A DNA stretch of 64,000 nucleotides, from positions 42,055 to 106,054 of the forward strand of contig JASAND010013174.1 of assembly GCA_030248195.1 (NCBI GenBank). The letters run 5' to 3'. Below, piece by piece: positions 45,447 through 55,930 of this stretch (positions are counted from its first letter, which is position 1; every line of letters begins with the position of its first letter). The DNA comes from Trissonchulus latispiculum (lineage: Eukaryota > Nematoda > Enoplea > Enoplida > Ironidae). A program made the translations under genes and the position numbers. The notes below the pieces were generated by a model. It saw only the letters and a program-made list of their open reading frames with translations, searched no databases and was not told the origin of the DNA.

Positions 45447-46138
45447 CAAGAGTCCGTAATAATTTCCCTTATATTATAGAAGAAGAGTAAGCCACTAGAA
45501 GGCTCCTCTTCTTGGCATTGCACAACGGTGCTCCGACCACAATACACGAATGTTCCCCCGTTTGGGGGGGGGGGGGTCGACAAGCATACCCCGCCTCCGT
45601 TTGGTGGGGGAGTAGCCGGAAGTTTTCCCCGTTTGGAGGGGGGGCGGGGGGGTACCCAAAAGTGGTCCCGTTTTGGGGGAATCGCTGAAAGAGGTCCCCG
45701 TTTGGGGGGGGGGGGTCGGGCCAGCAGGCTAAGTTAGGCGCATTCTGATTGGCTGTTGGCGACCCCTCCCCAAACGGGGATCTCTTTCAGCGACCCCCCC
45801 CCAAAACAGGACCAGTTTTTGTGACCCCCCCCCAAACGGGGACCCATTTTCGAATAGAACAAAAACTACAGTAATCCTTTGCTAGACCTCCCCCAAACGG
45901 AGAGGGATTTCTGCAATCTGATTGGTTGTTGGCTACACCCCCCCCCACCAAACGGGGGCCTCTTTTTAGCTCCCCCCCGCACCAAACGGAGGGGGGTATG
46001 CGCTGTCGATTTGGTCGACCCCCCTAAACGGGGGAATAGTCGCGTATCGTGGGCAGAGCGCCGTTACGCAATGCCACGAAGAGGAGCCCTGTAGTGGCTT
46101 ACTCTTCTTTAATAATATAAGGGAATTATGGACTCTTG
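45447..46138. mobile_element. Foldback element with CCCCGTTTGGGG arrays
   Basis: The arms run CAAGAGTCCGTAATAATTTC... and GAAGAGTAAGCCACTAGAAG inward and return inverted at 46060-46138 (GTGGCTTACTCTTC). The centre is an array of CCCCGTTTGGGGGG words on the left and their inverse (CCCCCCAAACGGGG) on the right. One arm alone recurs at 52272-52340. Flanks ATGATAC and ATTATAC are similar but not identical. Confidence 0.75.
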
Positions 46139-46575
46139 ATTATACTTTATCTTGTTTTAGCCTTCAGACTTATATGCGGAAAGTCAAAGCTGTCCAGGAA
46201 ATACCTGCAACCGTGACATAGTCTCACAGACTTACTAGGGCCAGGATTTTCTTTGCTGCAAGAGCTGCACCACTGTAATCTGTTTTCAAAGGCAACTCAT
46301 AGGGGGAATTCAGACTTTTTCGTAGATATGTGACGGGATTAACTTTGGGATTAACTTATGCGTTTGCACATGCTTAGGGCATGAACGTTGTGGAAGCAGA
46401 TATTGCGAGCTTTCGACAATAAAATCTGAACGTCTAAACCCCAAATATATGTCAGGTATTTTTGGAACTCACACATGGACTGTTATAGTTTAATGCAACA
46501 CACTTCAGACAAAAATGCAAGACGCAAGAGCAATAAAAACAACAAAGTACTCAGTTATTTTTTAAGTAAAATGTT
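46139..46575. other. Downstream flank of 46576 gene; nothing else seen
   Basis: Unique AT-rich DNA with no repeats or frames of note; would hold the 3' end of the minus-strand gene. Confidence 0.35.
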
Positions 46576-47028
46576 TTATTTTCGTCGGTTCACAAAACAC
46601 GATGCCACAGTCGCGATTCCGATCAACACGAAGTACGGCGTGGACTTACCACCACTGCTGCCCACGTTAGCATTGGCATTTGCCGACGGTTTGGGATTCT
46701 GGGATCCATTTGACGTTTCCTCAAACTTGGCTTCGTACTTGGTGAAAACCTGTTTTACTTCCTCTTTTGTCTTACCCAGAACTTTACTAATCGATGTGAT
46801 AATTTCGTCGACCGTCATTGCTTCGACGTCCTTACCAGCAAATTCGGCTTCCATTTTATCTTTTTTAGAGGGTATTCCCAGTTCTTCTGCTGCCGAGTTG
46901 AAGCTCGTCATTTCCATTTGCAACTTTTTTGATATTTTCGATGCAATGGCGTACTCATTTAGACCTTCATTTTGTCCGTTAACAAAAGTTGCCCAGAGGA
47001 ATAGACAAGCTAATTTAAGCAGAGTCAT
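46576..47028 (-). CDS. Small secreted or membrane-anchored surface protein
   Basis: A 150-residue frame starting at ATG 47026-47028 (the frame opens one codon earlier with GTG). Residues 1-18 are a signal peptide (MTLLKLACLFLWATFVNG), followed by a charged, helical, cysteine-free middle rich in Lys/Glu (EELGIPSKKDKMEAEF, VDEIITSISKVLGKTKEEV), a low-complexity NPKPSANANANVGSSGGKS linker, and a C-terminal hydrophobic stretch PYFVLIGIATVASCFV ending NRRK. That tail may be a membrane anchor, or a GPI signal with an atypical charged end. The polyadenylation hexamer AATAAA overlaps the stop codon (AAATAA). Two short helical repeats with DEIITSISKV / SKISKKLQ spacing recall helix-pair secreted proteins, but no family is recognised. 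Single exon; may lack introns. Confidence 0.65.
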   Translation of the reverse strand: MTLLKLACLFLWATFVNGQNEGLNEYAIASKISKKLQMEMTSFNSAAEELGIPSKKDKMEAEFAGKDVEAMTVDEIITSISKVLGKTKEEVKQVFTKYEAKFEETSNGSQNPKPSANANANVGSSGGKSTPYFVLIGIATVASCFVNRRK

Positions 47029-47783
47029 CACTTAAACAAATAAACAAATTGTTTATATTTACTACTGACTGGATAAAGGGTAGATATGTTAAATAGTGTT
47101 TAAGCGCAGCGCACCTTTGGAGTTTCCCATATCCGTTTGTCATTTGATCGGTTCGCGAACCTTTATCTGAGGTTTGTTGCGTCTTTACGCTTCCTTTGTT
47201 GAATTTTGTGTAATAGGGTGCTTGACTTCCTTTGTGTCATTGTTTAAGAAAATATTTTGATTTTTGTGAATTCCTTGGATTTTGGGTTTTTTTGTATTTT
47301 CACTTAACACTAATTGACAATTGACAACATTGCAAATCGAAAAAAATTTGCAAAACAATAATAGTATTTTTTGAAAAATATGAAGAAACTGAGTTTCTGT
47401 ATTAAAGATATCGAAAATTTCCATTGTATAAAAATGTTATGAAAAAATTAGAAAAGTTGAAATTTAGAATGCAAAAATGTGTGAAAATAGTTTTAATAAA
47501 TTGGAAAGTATCTATGCATCAGAACTTTCATATGAAAAAGTTCATGCAAATTTCGTTGCGTAAACCTAGTTTATGTAACACCTCTGGGTGATCCTGCATT
47601 TACGCTAAAAATACATTTACGCACGTCATATATACCTACATATAATCTTAATTTTAGTAGCAGTTACAATTTAAACGAATTAGAAATACAGTGAGGCTGA
47701 CTGTGTTGTGTTGATCGAAGAGTTTAATCACAATGCGGTTTATGCTAATCTCAACCCGCTGAGTATTGCAGCCTCTATGCACA
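47029..47783. other. 5' flank of 46576 gene
   Basis: AT-rich; would hold the promoter of the minus-strand surface protein. No coding frame of note. Confidence 0.3.
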
Positions 47784-47803
47784 TTAACCCATATCCGGCT
47801 AGC

Positions 47804-47819
47804 GTCAGTTTAAACTGAC
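47804..47819. promoter_or_regulatory. Palindrome GTCAGTTTAAACTGAC, copy 1
   Basis: Perfect 16 bp palindrome, preceded by CGGCTAGC. Copies 2 and 3 are at 49158-49173 and 49894-49909 with the same CGGCTAGC context (copy 2 inverted). Lies just inside the left end of P2, so a transposase or host protein binding site is plausible, though unproven. Confidence 0.7.
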
Positions 47820-48030
47820 ATTGAAATTTTCGCAGATTGCTCGACAACGGTTAGCTCCATAAGTAATCTTTTTACACAGGCTTGGGCTTGATAATTAGTG
47901 TGACCAATCCCAAGTTTGCATTGCCGCGTTAGCTCCAGCCAATAAATTTCCTGTATTGGTCTTCATAATGGAACGTAGTTTGGTTCATCAAAGCAAAACT
48001 TATAAAAAGTTAATAGATATTAAATATTTT

Positions 48031-49086
48031 TTCTGCTGCGCCTCAGCGCAGCAGGTCTTTATGTTTGCTCTGCCATCTGCGTTCCATGCAACCACTATGC
48101 AAAAGATAGCTTTTTGCACAAATGCATGTAACCAACGCTTTAAGATGGCAGAGCATGATTTACACGTAGATTTCAATATTGGAACTTCCAACATAGGATG
48201 ACTCACTAAGTAAACAAGTTTATCCCAATTTGAAAATATAGAATCAGCAAAACTGGTTGCAAATGGAAATGTGCAGCATTGCATTTTGCAGACTATAGCT
48301 GATTAATAATCAATTTTGATAACATAATAAGTGCAGCCCTTATCCTGAACTAACTGTATTATGTCTTTAATGGGCTGACTCAGCAAAAAATTTAAAATCT
48401 AAAGAATCACAAGTCAAAAAGCTTGAAATAACTTTTTATACAGTACAAGAATTTTACTGCGCAGCAGGCCTACAATTAGTGTAAATGTTACTAACTACTC
48501 TTAGCCTTTTGCAGATACTTTTGCTTGTTAATGCCTAAAATATGCAGTTATGTGTTATTTCTGCTGCGCCTCAGCGCAGCAGGTCTTTATGTTTGCTCTG
48601 CCATCTGCGTTCCATGCAACCACTATGCAAAAGATAGCTTTTTGCACAAATGCATGTAACCAACGCTTTAAGATGGCAGAGCATGATTTACACGTAGATT
48701 TCAATATTGGAACTTCCAACATAGGATGACTCACTAAGTAAACAAGTTTATCCCAATTTGAAAATATAGAATCAGCAAAACTGGTTGCAAATGGAAATGT
48801 GCAGCATTGCATTTTGCAGACTATAGCTGATTAATAATCAATTTTGATAACATAATAAGTGCAGCCCTTATCCTGAACTAACTGTATTATGTCTTTAATG
48901 GGCTGACTCAGCAAAAAATTTAAAATCTAAAGAATCACAAGTCAAAAAGCTTAAAATAACTTTTTATACAGTACAAGAATTTTACTGCGCAGCAGGCCTA
49001 CAATTAGTGTAAATGTTACTAACTACTCTTAGCCTTTTGCAGATACTTTTGCTTGTTAATGCCTAAAATATGCAGTTATGTGTTAG
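48031..49086. repeat. Tandem duplication, 2 x 528 bp
   Basis: Unit 1 is 48031-48558, unit 2 48559-49086; nearly identical (one difference noticed, CTTGAAATAAC against CTTAAAATAAC). Each unit starts with the hairpin CTGCTGCGCCTCAGCGCAGC and carries a minus-strand frame beginning MQCCTFPFATSFADSIF with six or more cysteines. Very recent duplication or an assembly duplication. Confidence 0.92.
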
Positions 49087-49157
49087 TTCTTAGCTGAATA
49101 GAACCAACTTTCTCTCACATACGCGATTCTGGAGCTATGTACAGCAATATTGCTAGT

Positions 49158-49173
49158 GTCAGTTTAAACTGAC
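49158..49173. promoter_or_regulatory. Palindrome GTCAGTTTAAACTGAC, copy 2
   Basis: Inverted context relative to copy 1 (GACGCTAGCCG follows). With copy 1 it brackets 47796-49181 as an inverted pair. Confidence 0.7.
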
Positions 49174-49893
49174 GCTAGCCGCAGCTGGGTACAGTTCCTT
49201 ATTGTGTATACTTTGGGTAATAATATTACGAAATGGCAATTTAAGTATTCATATGGAGGGTATTTCGTTTATAGACGCATCTAATGAGCGGATGTACATG
49301 CTGAAGTAGCCAGAGAATGAATTGAAGGTGCTAATGTCGTCATCTTGGCAAGGACTATTGCTAATGAGAACAGTAATATTGATTCAGGAGACGATAAGGC
49401 GCCATCTGGGGATCCAAACAATGTGAGAACACTCCGCAGAGTTGCCGATAAAAGCAGCTTTGCCAGACTCCCACCCCTTGAATCCCTAGCTGCCGCCATA
49501 TTGATTTGTGATACAGCAACGCCATCTTCGTTGCCATTACTCGATGCCAGTTAACGATATCAGCACCGGGAATTCATCCTCTGACTTTTTCAGCATGTGT
49601 AACACCTCATTAATAGTGAACCTGACACAAATACCGTCAACATATATTTGTATAGCCAAGAATTTATACTGGAAGTATTAAAATTTTCTAACCAGTATGG
49701 AGAAATACCATTATAGGGACAATTCAGAAAATTTAAATGTCTTAGACTGGCACTAGACCAAAATGCTTTTTAACCAGAATGATTAGACAACTGTTTTTAC
49801 TCAATTGCTTTAAAATGTCTTCCTTTTATTTGATATATTTTGTTTATTTCTGGGTTTTTCTTGAAAATTTACCTGTACCCGTCCACGGCTAGC

Positions 49894-49909
49894 GTCAGTT
49901 TAAACTGAC
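49894..49909. promoter_or_regulatory. Palindrome GTCAGTTTAAACTGAC, copy 3
   Basis: Same orientation of context as copy 1 (CGGCTAGC before). Lies about 130 bp inside the right end of P2. Confidence 0.7.
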
Positions 49910-50655
49910 ACATACATTTTCGACTGCCATCTTAAAAATAAGTACTTTATTAAGAAACCATTTGCTGTTTACTTATTTTTGTACACATATTAGTAGATTT
50001 TTAGTAAAAAATTTTTAAATCCCCCGTATGGTTTGATATGGGTTAAATGCTAGTTTGAACGGTCAACGTCCAGAAGCTATAACTGTCTTACTTATGTTTA
50101 CAGCTTCGGTCCTTTGAATTAGTGACAGTCTGAAGAACTATGGATTTTGGAATAGATGGCTGTAATAGGTAGAGAAGAAGCAGATTCAGCAAAACAAGTT
50201 GGATCAGGTGTTAAGTGGAGAAGAAACTGGTATACTGATCAGCCATAAATAATAAATTACAGGGATACTTAAATCACGATAACAGAATTGCTAGGCAATA
50301 TATGGCTAATCTTCATACCATTCTTTGTTATGGCACGTAAAAGTTTATCAATAATTGAGCTTGCTTGCACATATAAAGATTTCACAACTACTGATGATAG
50401 TCTGAAAATGAATAGTTTATGGTTAAGTCAGTCTGTGTACCTGTCGACTAAAAATGTTAGCAGATTATTTCACGTTACCTTTAGTCCCAAATATATGCTC
50501 TATTTAAGCGGAAGTGCCAGATTTAAGCCGTTTCGATACTCATCCAAAAACCACACACAAGCAAAACCCATAGCCTGTTACAAATGAAGCTTGCCTTTAT
50601 TAAAAGAGAAGGCGTGAAGAAACTGCAAAAGGGATCATGGTACGGTGAAAACATA

Positions 50656-51252
50656 CCTGCATATCTCATAAAAATGCAAGATATTTTGTGAAATGGAAGC
50701 AATGTTGATGTGTAAATCCCCAAATCTAAAGTCTTACTTGTCCATAAACCAGCAATACCAGAAATACCAGGACTTTTTCTTGATCCTCCGGAGAGAATTT
50801 GAATTTAAATACACAATGACAAACGTAAAAAGTTAAGACACAAGCGAAGTACAGTACTTTAAGCAGCCGAAGCAATGTTATTAAAAACAATATTAATGAA
50901 TAATGTTAATTTATTCAAGATCACTGCCACAAATGACAATACCTTTAGCCAACCAAGACAAAATGATAAAAGTACGACATAACACCATATCCTTCTTTAA
51001 TGCAACTTTCCTGTCAAATGCTTGGTCGAAAGACAGAAATTTCGGAGGGGAGGGTACGTTTACCATGTTAGCCATGTGTTTGTATGCGCCAGAACTAAAG
51101 CGAATCGGATTGGCTATTCGCCTAACCTTATTGTCAAAATTACGGCTATGTTTTAAATTTGAACCGGTTGTATGTTCTAATGTGGGTGATAGCGACTGCG
51201 CTATTACCCCTTTCCAACATTGACATTTCGTTCCTTTTCCATTTTTCTCCAA
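50656..51252 (-). CDS. Possible membrane-protein exons, unknown
   Basis: A minus frame to 51252 reads KHMANMVNVPSPPKFLSF, then LKKDMVLCRTFIILSWLAK, with a candidate donor AAAG|GTATTG near 50938. A candidate 69 nt exon (about 50656-50724), preceded by GACTTTAG and followed by G|GTATGT, would continue in phase as LGIYTSTLLPFHKISCIFMR. No downstream exon fits cleanly and no family is recognised. Could be chance. Confidence 0.25.
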
Positions 51253-51867
51253 AAATTCTCTAAAAGTCTCTAAAACTCCCCTAATCCAATGTCGTAAAAT
51301 TTATTATATTAAGTCTGGAAAGATAGATCATGCATGTCACGTGATTCTGACAAACCATGTTTTCCAGACTTGAATCATGTGGCTAGTCAGTTGTGAGTTT
51401 TCATCTGTCGCGTGCGGTCGCTTATAAAATTTTGGGGGCCCCACCTATCAATTTTTCAATTTCGTTTAAAAGTTTCCTTGCGCTGTTGCGCAGCCTAATT
51501 CAATCATCCAATGGGTAATATTCGACACCATTACCTGCAGTAATAGGGTGGTGGGACTTCTTCAGAAGGAATCTTTACCATTACATAATTAATATCTGTT
51601 GTTAACAATTTAATATACTGGTTCAAACCATGTGAGACCCTGGTATTACCAAGCTCATGTCAATGTAATTCTCAGATTAATTAATGAATCTAAAAGTCCC
51701 AGAAATTTACAGATATCAGTCGTAGATTCAGTTGTTGTTCATCTTGAATATATAAAATCATTAATTTTATGCTAACTGTTCTCAGACGATAGCATTGCCT
51801 TTAAAGCAAATGCTTTCAGTATCTTCCTTCAGTTTCAACTGGCAAGGACCGTGGTAGTGCCTGAACC
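51253..51867. other. No gene seen; flank of 51868 gene
   Basis: Unique AT-rich DNA. Would hold the promoter of the plus-strand gene that starts at 51868. Confidence 0.3.
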
Positions 51868-52259
51868 ATGGTTGTCTGGATGATATTAATTTTTGGTTTA
51901 ACGTTAACTAGTGCCACGCAGCCATTTCCAAGTCTATGTCAACTGCAAGACATTGAAGCAGATTCTAACTGTCCTTCGTATTCTAAACTGAGACAAATTC
52001 CCTTAACAGCCAACGATCTGGCCGAATTTTGTACCGCTTTGAAGAATGTGAGAATGTGTGCAATCCAATAGCTGTGGACTGTCTTTTCACTAGTAACGTC
52101 GAGCTGTGTTCAAATTCAGAAATGCTGGAGAAAGCCAAGCGACAAATTGTTGGCATGGCTTTAGAGGATTACTCTACATTATGTCCTTATATGTACACAT
52201 TGAATACTTATATAGACATTATGTACACATTGAAAATTGCAGCAAAGAGTAGTGCATAA
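51868..52259 (+). pseudogene. Cysteine-rich secreted protein, frame-broken
   Basis: Starts at ATG 51868 with a signal peptide (MVVWMILIFGLTLTSATQ) and reads on with cysteines at SLCQL, SNCPS, EFCTAL and RMCAI, stopping at 52071. An overlapping frame (52029-52259) continues the same style: FEECENVCNPIAVDCLF, VELCSNSEML, STLCPYMYT. The even cysteine spacing across both frames suggests one protein of about 125 residues with a single frameshift near 52030-52065. No GT..AG intron fits there, so it is a disabled gene, a sequencing indel or programmed slippage. Small cysteine-rich secreted proteins of this size are common in nematodes; the family (DUF19-like?) is a guess. Confidence 0.5.
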
Positions 52260-52271
52260 TTGCATTATATT

Positions 52272-52340
52272 TAAGAAGAGTAAGCCACTAGAGGGCTTCT
52301 CTTTGGCAGATTACGCAAGGGTGGTTTACGTGAACGCTCC
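52272..52340. repeat. Solo arm of the 45447-46138 foldback family
   Basis: GAAGAGTAAGCCACTAGAGG then GCTTCTCTTTGGCA and TACGCAAGGGTGGT parallels the arms at 45481 and 46060-46110. Only one arm is present. Confidence 0.7.
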
Positions 52341-52401
52341 ACGCGAATAGACAAATGTAGACAAAATTTACATCACCGGTTTTTATAAGGTATAAGGTTG
52401 T

Positions 52402-52500
52402 GTATCATTATGCATAAAATTCATTATGTATAAAGTCTTTATGTATAAACTCGATATGTATAAATTGGGTTATGTATAAACGTAGAAATGTATAAACATG
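52402..52500. repeat. TTATGTATAAA word array, left member
   Basis: Five to six copies of ATGTATAAA. The inverse array TTTATACATAA lies at 58138-58198, so the two could be ends of one large decayed element, interrupted by TTAA element P3 and other insertions. The adjoining TAGACAAAATTTACATCACC resembles the inner end of the GTGGAC hAT element (33128-33150). Confidence 0.6.
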
Positions 52501-53351
52501 AATAATTTTAATTGACATTGATTCACTCTTGATTTGATTAGCCAATTCTGTTGATTACTGAATAAAATACCTAGGTGATTTGTTGGTTCATTCAGGTTTC
52601 CTTAAGGTGCTGGTATCCTTTTGTGCAGTGCTTTTGTGGTGATTTTTCAAAACGCTATAACTTTCGCAATTTTGGCAGTTGGAAAGAGCTTTATACATCG
52701 TTTTAAAGCTTATAATCTGTACATTAACGTGAGCTTACGAAACTAACAAAATTGGCAAAAAATAGCAATAAACTTCCGACATGCTGACATCTGACAGACT
52801 GAATATAGACCAAAAATTTTGAACATCGATTTCTCAAAACTGTAAAATCGGCCAAAATTTTTTCTTGTGCCATGATATGAAGGACATGTGGGCCGAAGGA
52901 CATTTTTTTGGATTTGGCTCAACAAGTCTCAGTACTCCAGAAAATCCGGCAAATGCGCGATGACACGAAATTTCGCAACTTTCTGTTCAGTTTTCTCACA
53001 CTTGGAGATGTTTTAGCTCAAACCAAGAAAAATGTCCCTCCGCAATAGGGCGAATTTTCATTCAGCCCAAAATCACGCGAATCCAAGGGACAGTTTTTGA
53101 GAAATCAATGTTCAAAACAAAATAATCGCAATTTTGCCAAAATGGTTTTACGGCGAATTCCCTAGCTTAAAGCAACGAACTCCAGCGAATAGGTATTGAT
53201 AAAATGCGCAATTGCATGGTGTATCGATTGAGTATAAATAAACCAAAATTGTCTAAGATTTGGCAGTAATTTTGAAAAAACTGATTTCGTCAAAAATGGC
53301 CATTTTTTGGGTAGACAATCCAAGCGATGGCAAAACGAAATTATATATATA

Positions 53352-53352
53352 A

Positions 53353-53405
<53 letters not shown>
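53352..53405. repeat. (TA)n microsatellite
   Basis: TA run directly before the 69 bp minisatellite. Confidence 0.93.
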
Positions 53406-53406
<1 letters not shown>

Positions 53407-53830
53407 GTGGGTTCCCCCATGACATCGTTCGTGACATCGTTCAGCACATACACATACCCCCTACACACACACATGGATACCCCCATGACATCATTCGTGA
53501 CATCGTTCAGCACATACACATACACCTACCCCTACACACACATGGGTACCCCCATGACATCGTTCGTGACATCGTTCAGCACATACACATACACATACCC
53601 CTACACACACATGGATACCCCCATGACATCGTTCGTGACATCGTTCAGTACATACACATACACATACCCCTACACACACATGGATACCCCCATGACATCG
53701 TTCGTGACATCGTTCAGCACATACACATACACATACCCCTACACACACATGGATACCCCCATGACATCGTTCGTGACATCGTTCAGCATATACACATACG
53801 CATACCCCTACACACACATGGGTAGGGTAA
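53406..53830. repeat. 69 bp minisatellite, array 1 (6 units)
   Basis: The unit contains GACATCGTTCGTGACATCGT, then TCAGCACATACACATACACA, then TACCCCTACACACACATGG. Unit starts (GACATCGTTCG) fall at 53421, 53487, 53556, 53625, 53694 and 53763: steps of 66, 69, 69, 69, 69. As 69 is a multiple of three, stop-free frames run through it on both strands (HTHGYPHDIVRDIVQHIHI in one); I treat these as artefacts of the repeat. Confidence 0.95.
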
Positions 53831-54639
53831 ACTCGCATAGTATGGACACTAGCTTTGTATGGACACTATTTCATTGTTCTTCTAATAACTAAGTCAGTGA
53901 TTGGTTGTTTGAAATAATTTTTGTACCAGCTGATAGAGCAAAATCGCTTTTATTGGCTGGCAAAATTTCAGCAAGAACCGCCCAGAACTTCACTATTGAT
54001 GCCCGTTTATGTGCAGTTTGTCTGAAGACACGACATTTTGACGAAAATTGAGCCAAAGCTTTGACCTAAATTTTCTTAGTCTAAGTTAAGTTGTTTCTGA
54101 AAACAATTTATATGAGAATATTCGTTGAAATGTGCTCTTTCTTCTGATCAAAAAATCAAAGTACAAAACCCAGTTTCTCAGCTGCAATTAATAAATATGT
54201 AATTTTAGTCTGAAAATTTTCATTGTCTTGTATGGACATCCCATTTGTCTTGTATGGACACGCTCGTATTGTATGGACACATATAGTAAACATAGGGTAT
54301 TCGCAGCTAAAAAGTCTGGCCAAAACTCTTGGAACCGAACTGTAAGCTTCTGTCCTGAGTTAGCATTTGAAGGTAGCCTATATAAAGTGTATATTTTTAG
54401 AATCCTCAGGAGGAGGAAAATCCGATAAGCCCGTCACATCCGGTCTATATCCGGTTACTCGATACTAAATCGATGAAATCGCTTCAGATTTGGAAGGAAA
54501 AGGCTTAATTCAATATACTTTAGTATGTTGGTCCTTGGACCAAACATTTCCGAAAATCGGGTCACATTCGGCCCATGTCCGCCGTCCGGTAACCAAATTC
54601 CTAGGTTACAAAAACTGAACAGCAATATGGATTGGTTGT

Positions 54640-55240
54640 GTAGTTTCGCTGCTTAGATTTTTTGAATCCCTCGGTTCGAAATTAGCCTGCATACAAAATT
54701 TCATCCAGTTTGGACCATAGTTTCGTGATCTATAGTCGTATTCGGTTGGAAAAACCGGACAAAATGGTTTTTTCCGGTACGGTGCTCGGAATCGCGGGTA
54801 AAAATATTAGTTTTTGGCACGATGAATGTTTGAGAGGCTAAAAATCACATTTTTTAAAAGCTATCATTCAAAAATTACAGCAGTTATGAATGGTTGGTGA
54901 AAGTAAAATGAGGTTGAGGCTTGCTAGGGATAGACCAAATAAAAATTAAGTTGACGTCCGGACCAACCGGATACTGAGATAATAGCTCATGAAGTCTAAA
55001 ATTTCAAAGCTCAGAACCGGAACTGAACCAGATATTCAATTACTTTGACTCCGGTAAAATGAAGGTAGCTTCCCAAACATTCACTACGGCAAAAACTAAC
55101 ATTTTTATCCGCGATTCCGAGCACCAGATCGGAGAAACTATTTTTTCCGGTCTTTTTTCGAACAAACCGGATACGAATACAGATCACGCAATTTTGGTCC
55201 AAGCCGGACGAAATTAATCGAAAGGTCAAATTTCCCGGAA
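54640..55240. repeat. Diverged inverted repeat around CCGGA words
   Basis: The left arm (GTTTGGACCATAGTTTCGTG, GTATTCGGTT, GGTGCTCGGAATCGCGG, AATGTTTGAGAGGCT) returns inverted on the right (ACATTCACTACGG, CGCGATTCCGAGCACC, CGGATACGAATAC, TTTTGGTCCAAGCC). Centre about 54930. The word CCGGA/TCCGG recurs throughout 54430-55210. Confidence 0.65.
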
Positions 55241-55467
55241 CCTTATCAAATATCAATGTAATTTTTTATATTCTTTGCGAAAATAATTTCACTTATATAT
55301 ATATATCTGTATGTAATTTCAATTTTATTTGAGACTGTACGTTTCTTTCACAAAACATGTTTTAATTTTATAGAGAAGTTTTAGTTTTGAATTTTGATTA
55401 CCAGTAAAAATCAAATATATTTGAGTATAACTAATTAATATTAATTTCAGTCCATGTTATGTTATTA

Positions 55468-55930
55468 TATGGATACCCCCATGACATCGTTCGTGACATC
55501 GTTCAGCACATACACATACACATACCCCTACATACACATGGGTACCCCCATGACATCGTTCGTGACATCGTTCAGCATATACACATACACATACCCCTAC
55601 ACACACATGGGTACCCCCATGACATCGTTGTGAATGTAGATATACATTACACTACCCCTCACACACGTGGTACCCCTGACATCGTTCGTGACATCGTTCA
55701 GCACATACATACACATTCCCTAACACATGGTACCCCATGACATCGTTCGTGACATCGTTCAGATAACAACATCCAACACAAGGGTACCCCATACATCGTT
55801 CGTGAATCGTCAGATATACTTCTCCCTAAAAGGATACCCCATGCATCGTTCGTGACATCGTCAGAATCTCCCTACCACATGGATAACCATGACATCGTTG
55901 TGAATCTCAGAAACACATACACACATACAT
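55468..55930. repeat. 69 bp minisatellite, array 2, progressively degraded
   Basis: Same unit and orientation as array 1. The first three units are clean; then units shorten by many 1-4 base losses (CATACATCGTTCGTGAATCG, CCATGCATCGTTCGTG) and end in noise at about 55930. The pattern resembles uncorrected long-read error at a repeat edge more than ordinary decay. Confidence 0.9.

Larger units (their letters stand above)
47788..50042. mobile_element. TTAA-flanked element P2
   Basis: Ends CCCATATCCGGCTAG and inverted, reading CCCATATCAAACCATAC on the other strand, with TTAA outside both (47784-47787, 50043-50046). Matches the piggyBac target and CCC start. Contains three copies of a 16 bp palindrome (47804, 49158, 49894) and a 528 bp tandem duplication. 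No full transposase frame; the 85-94 residue minus frames in the duplication have an intact start but no recognised domain. Confidence 0.75.

Noticed and set aside
53307..53892. Long His/Ile/Tyr- and Cys/Val-rich open frames in the minisatellite, both strands
   Set aside because: They arise because the 69 bp unit is a multiple of three and lacks stops; frames exist on both strands and carry no start context or domain.
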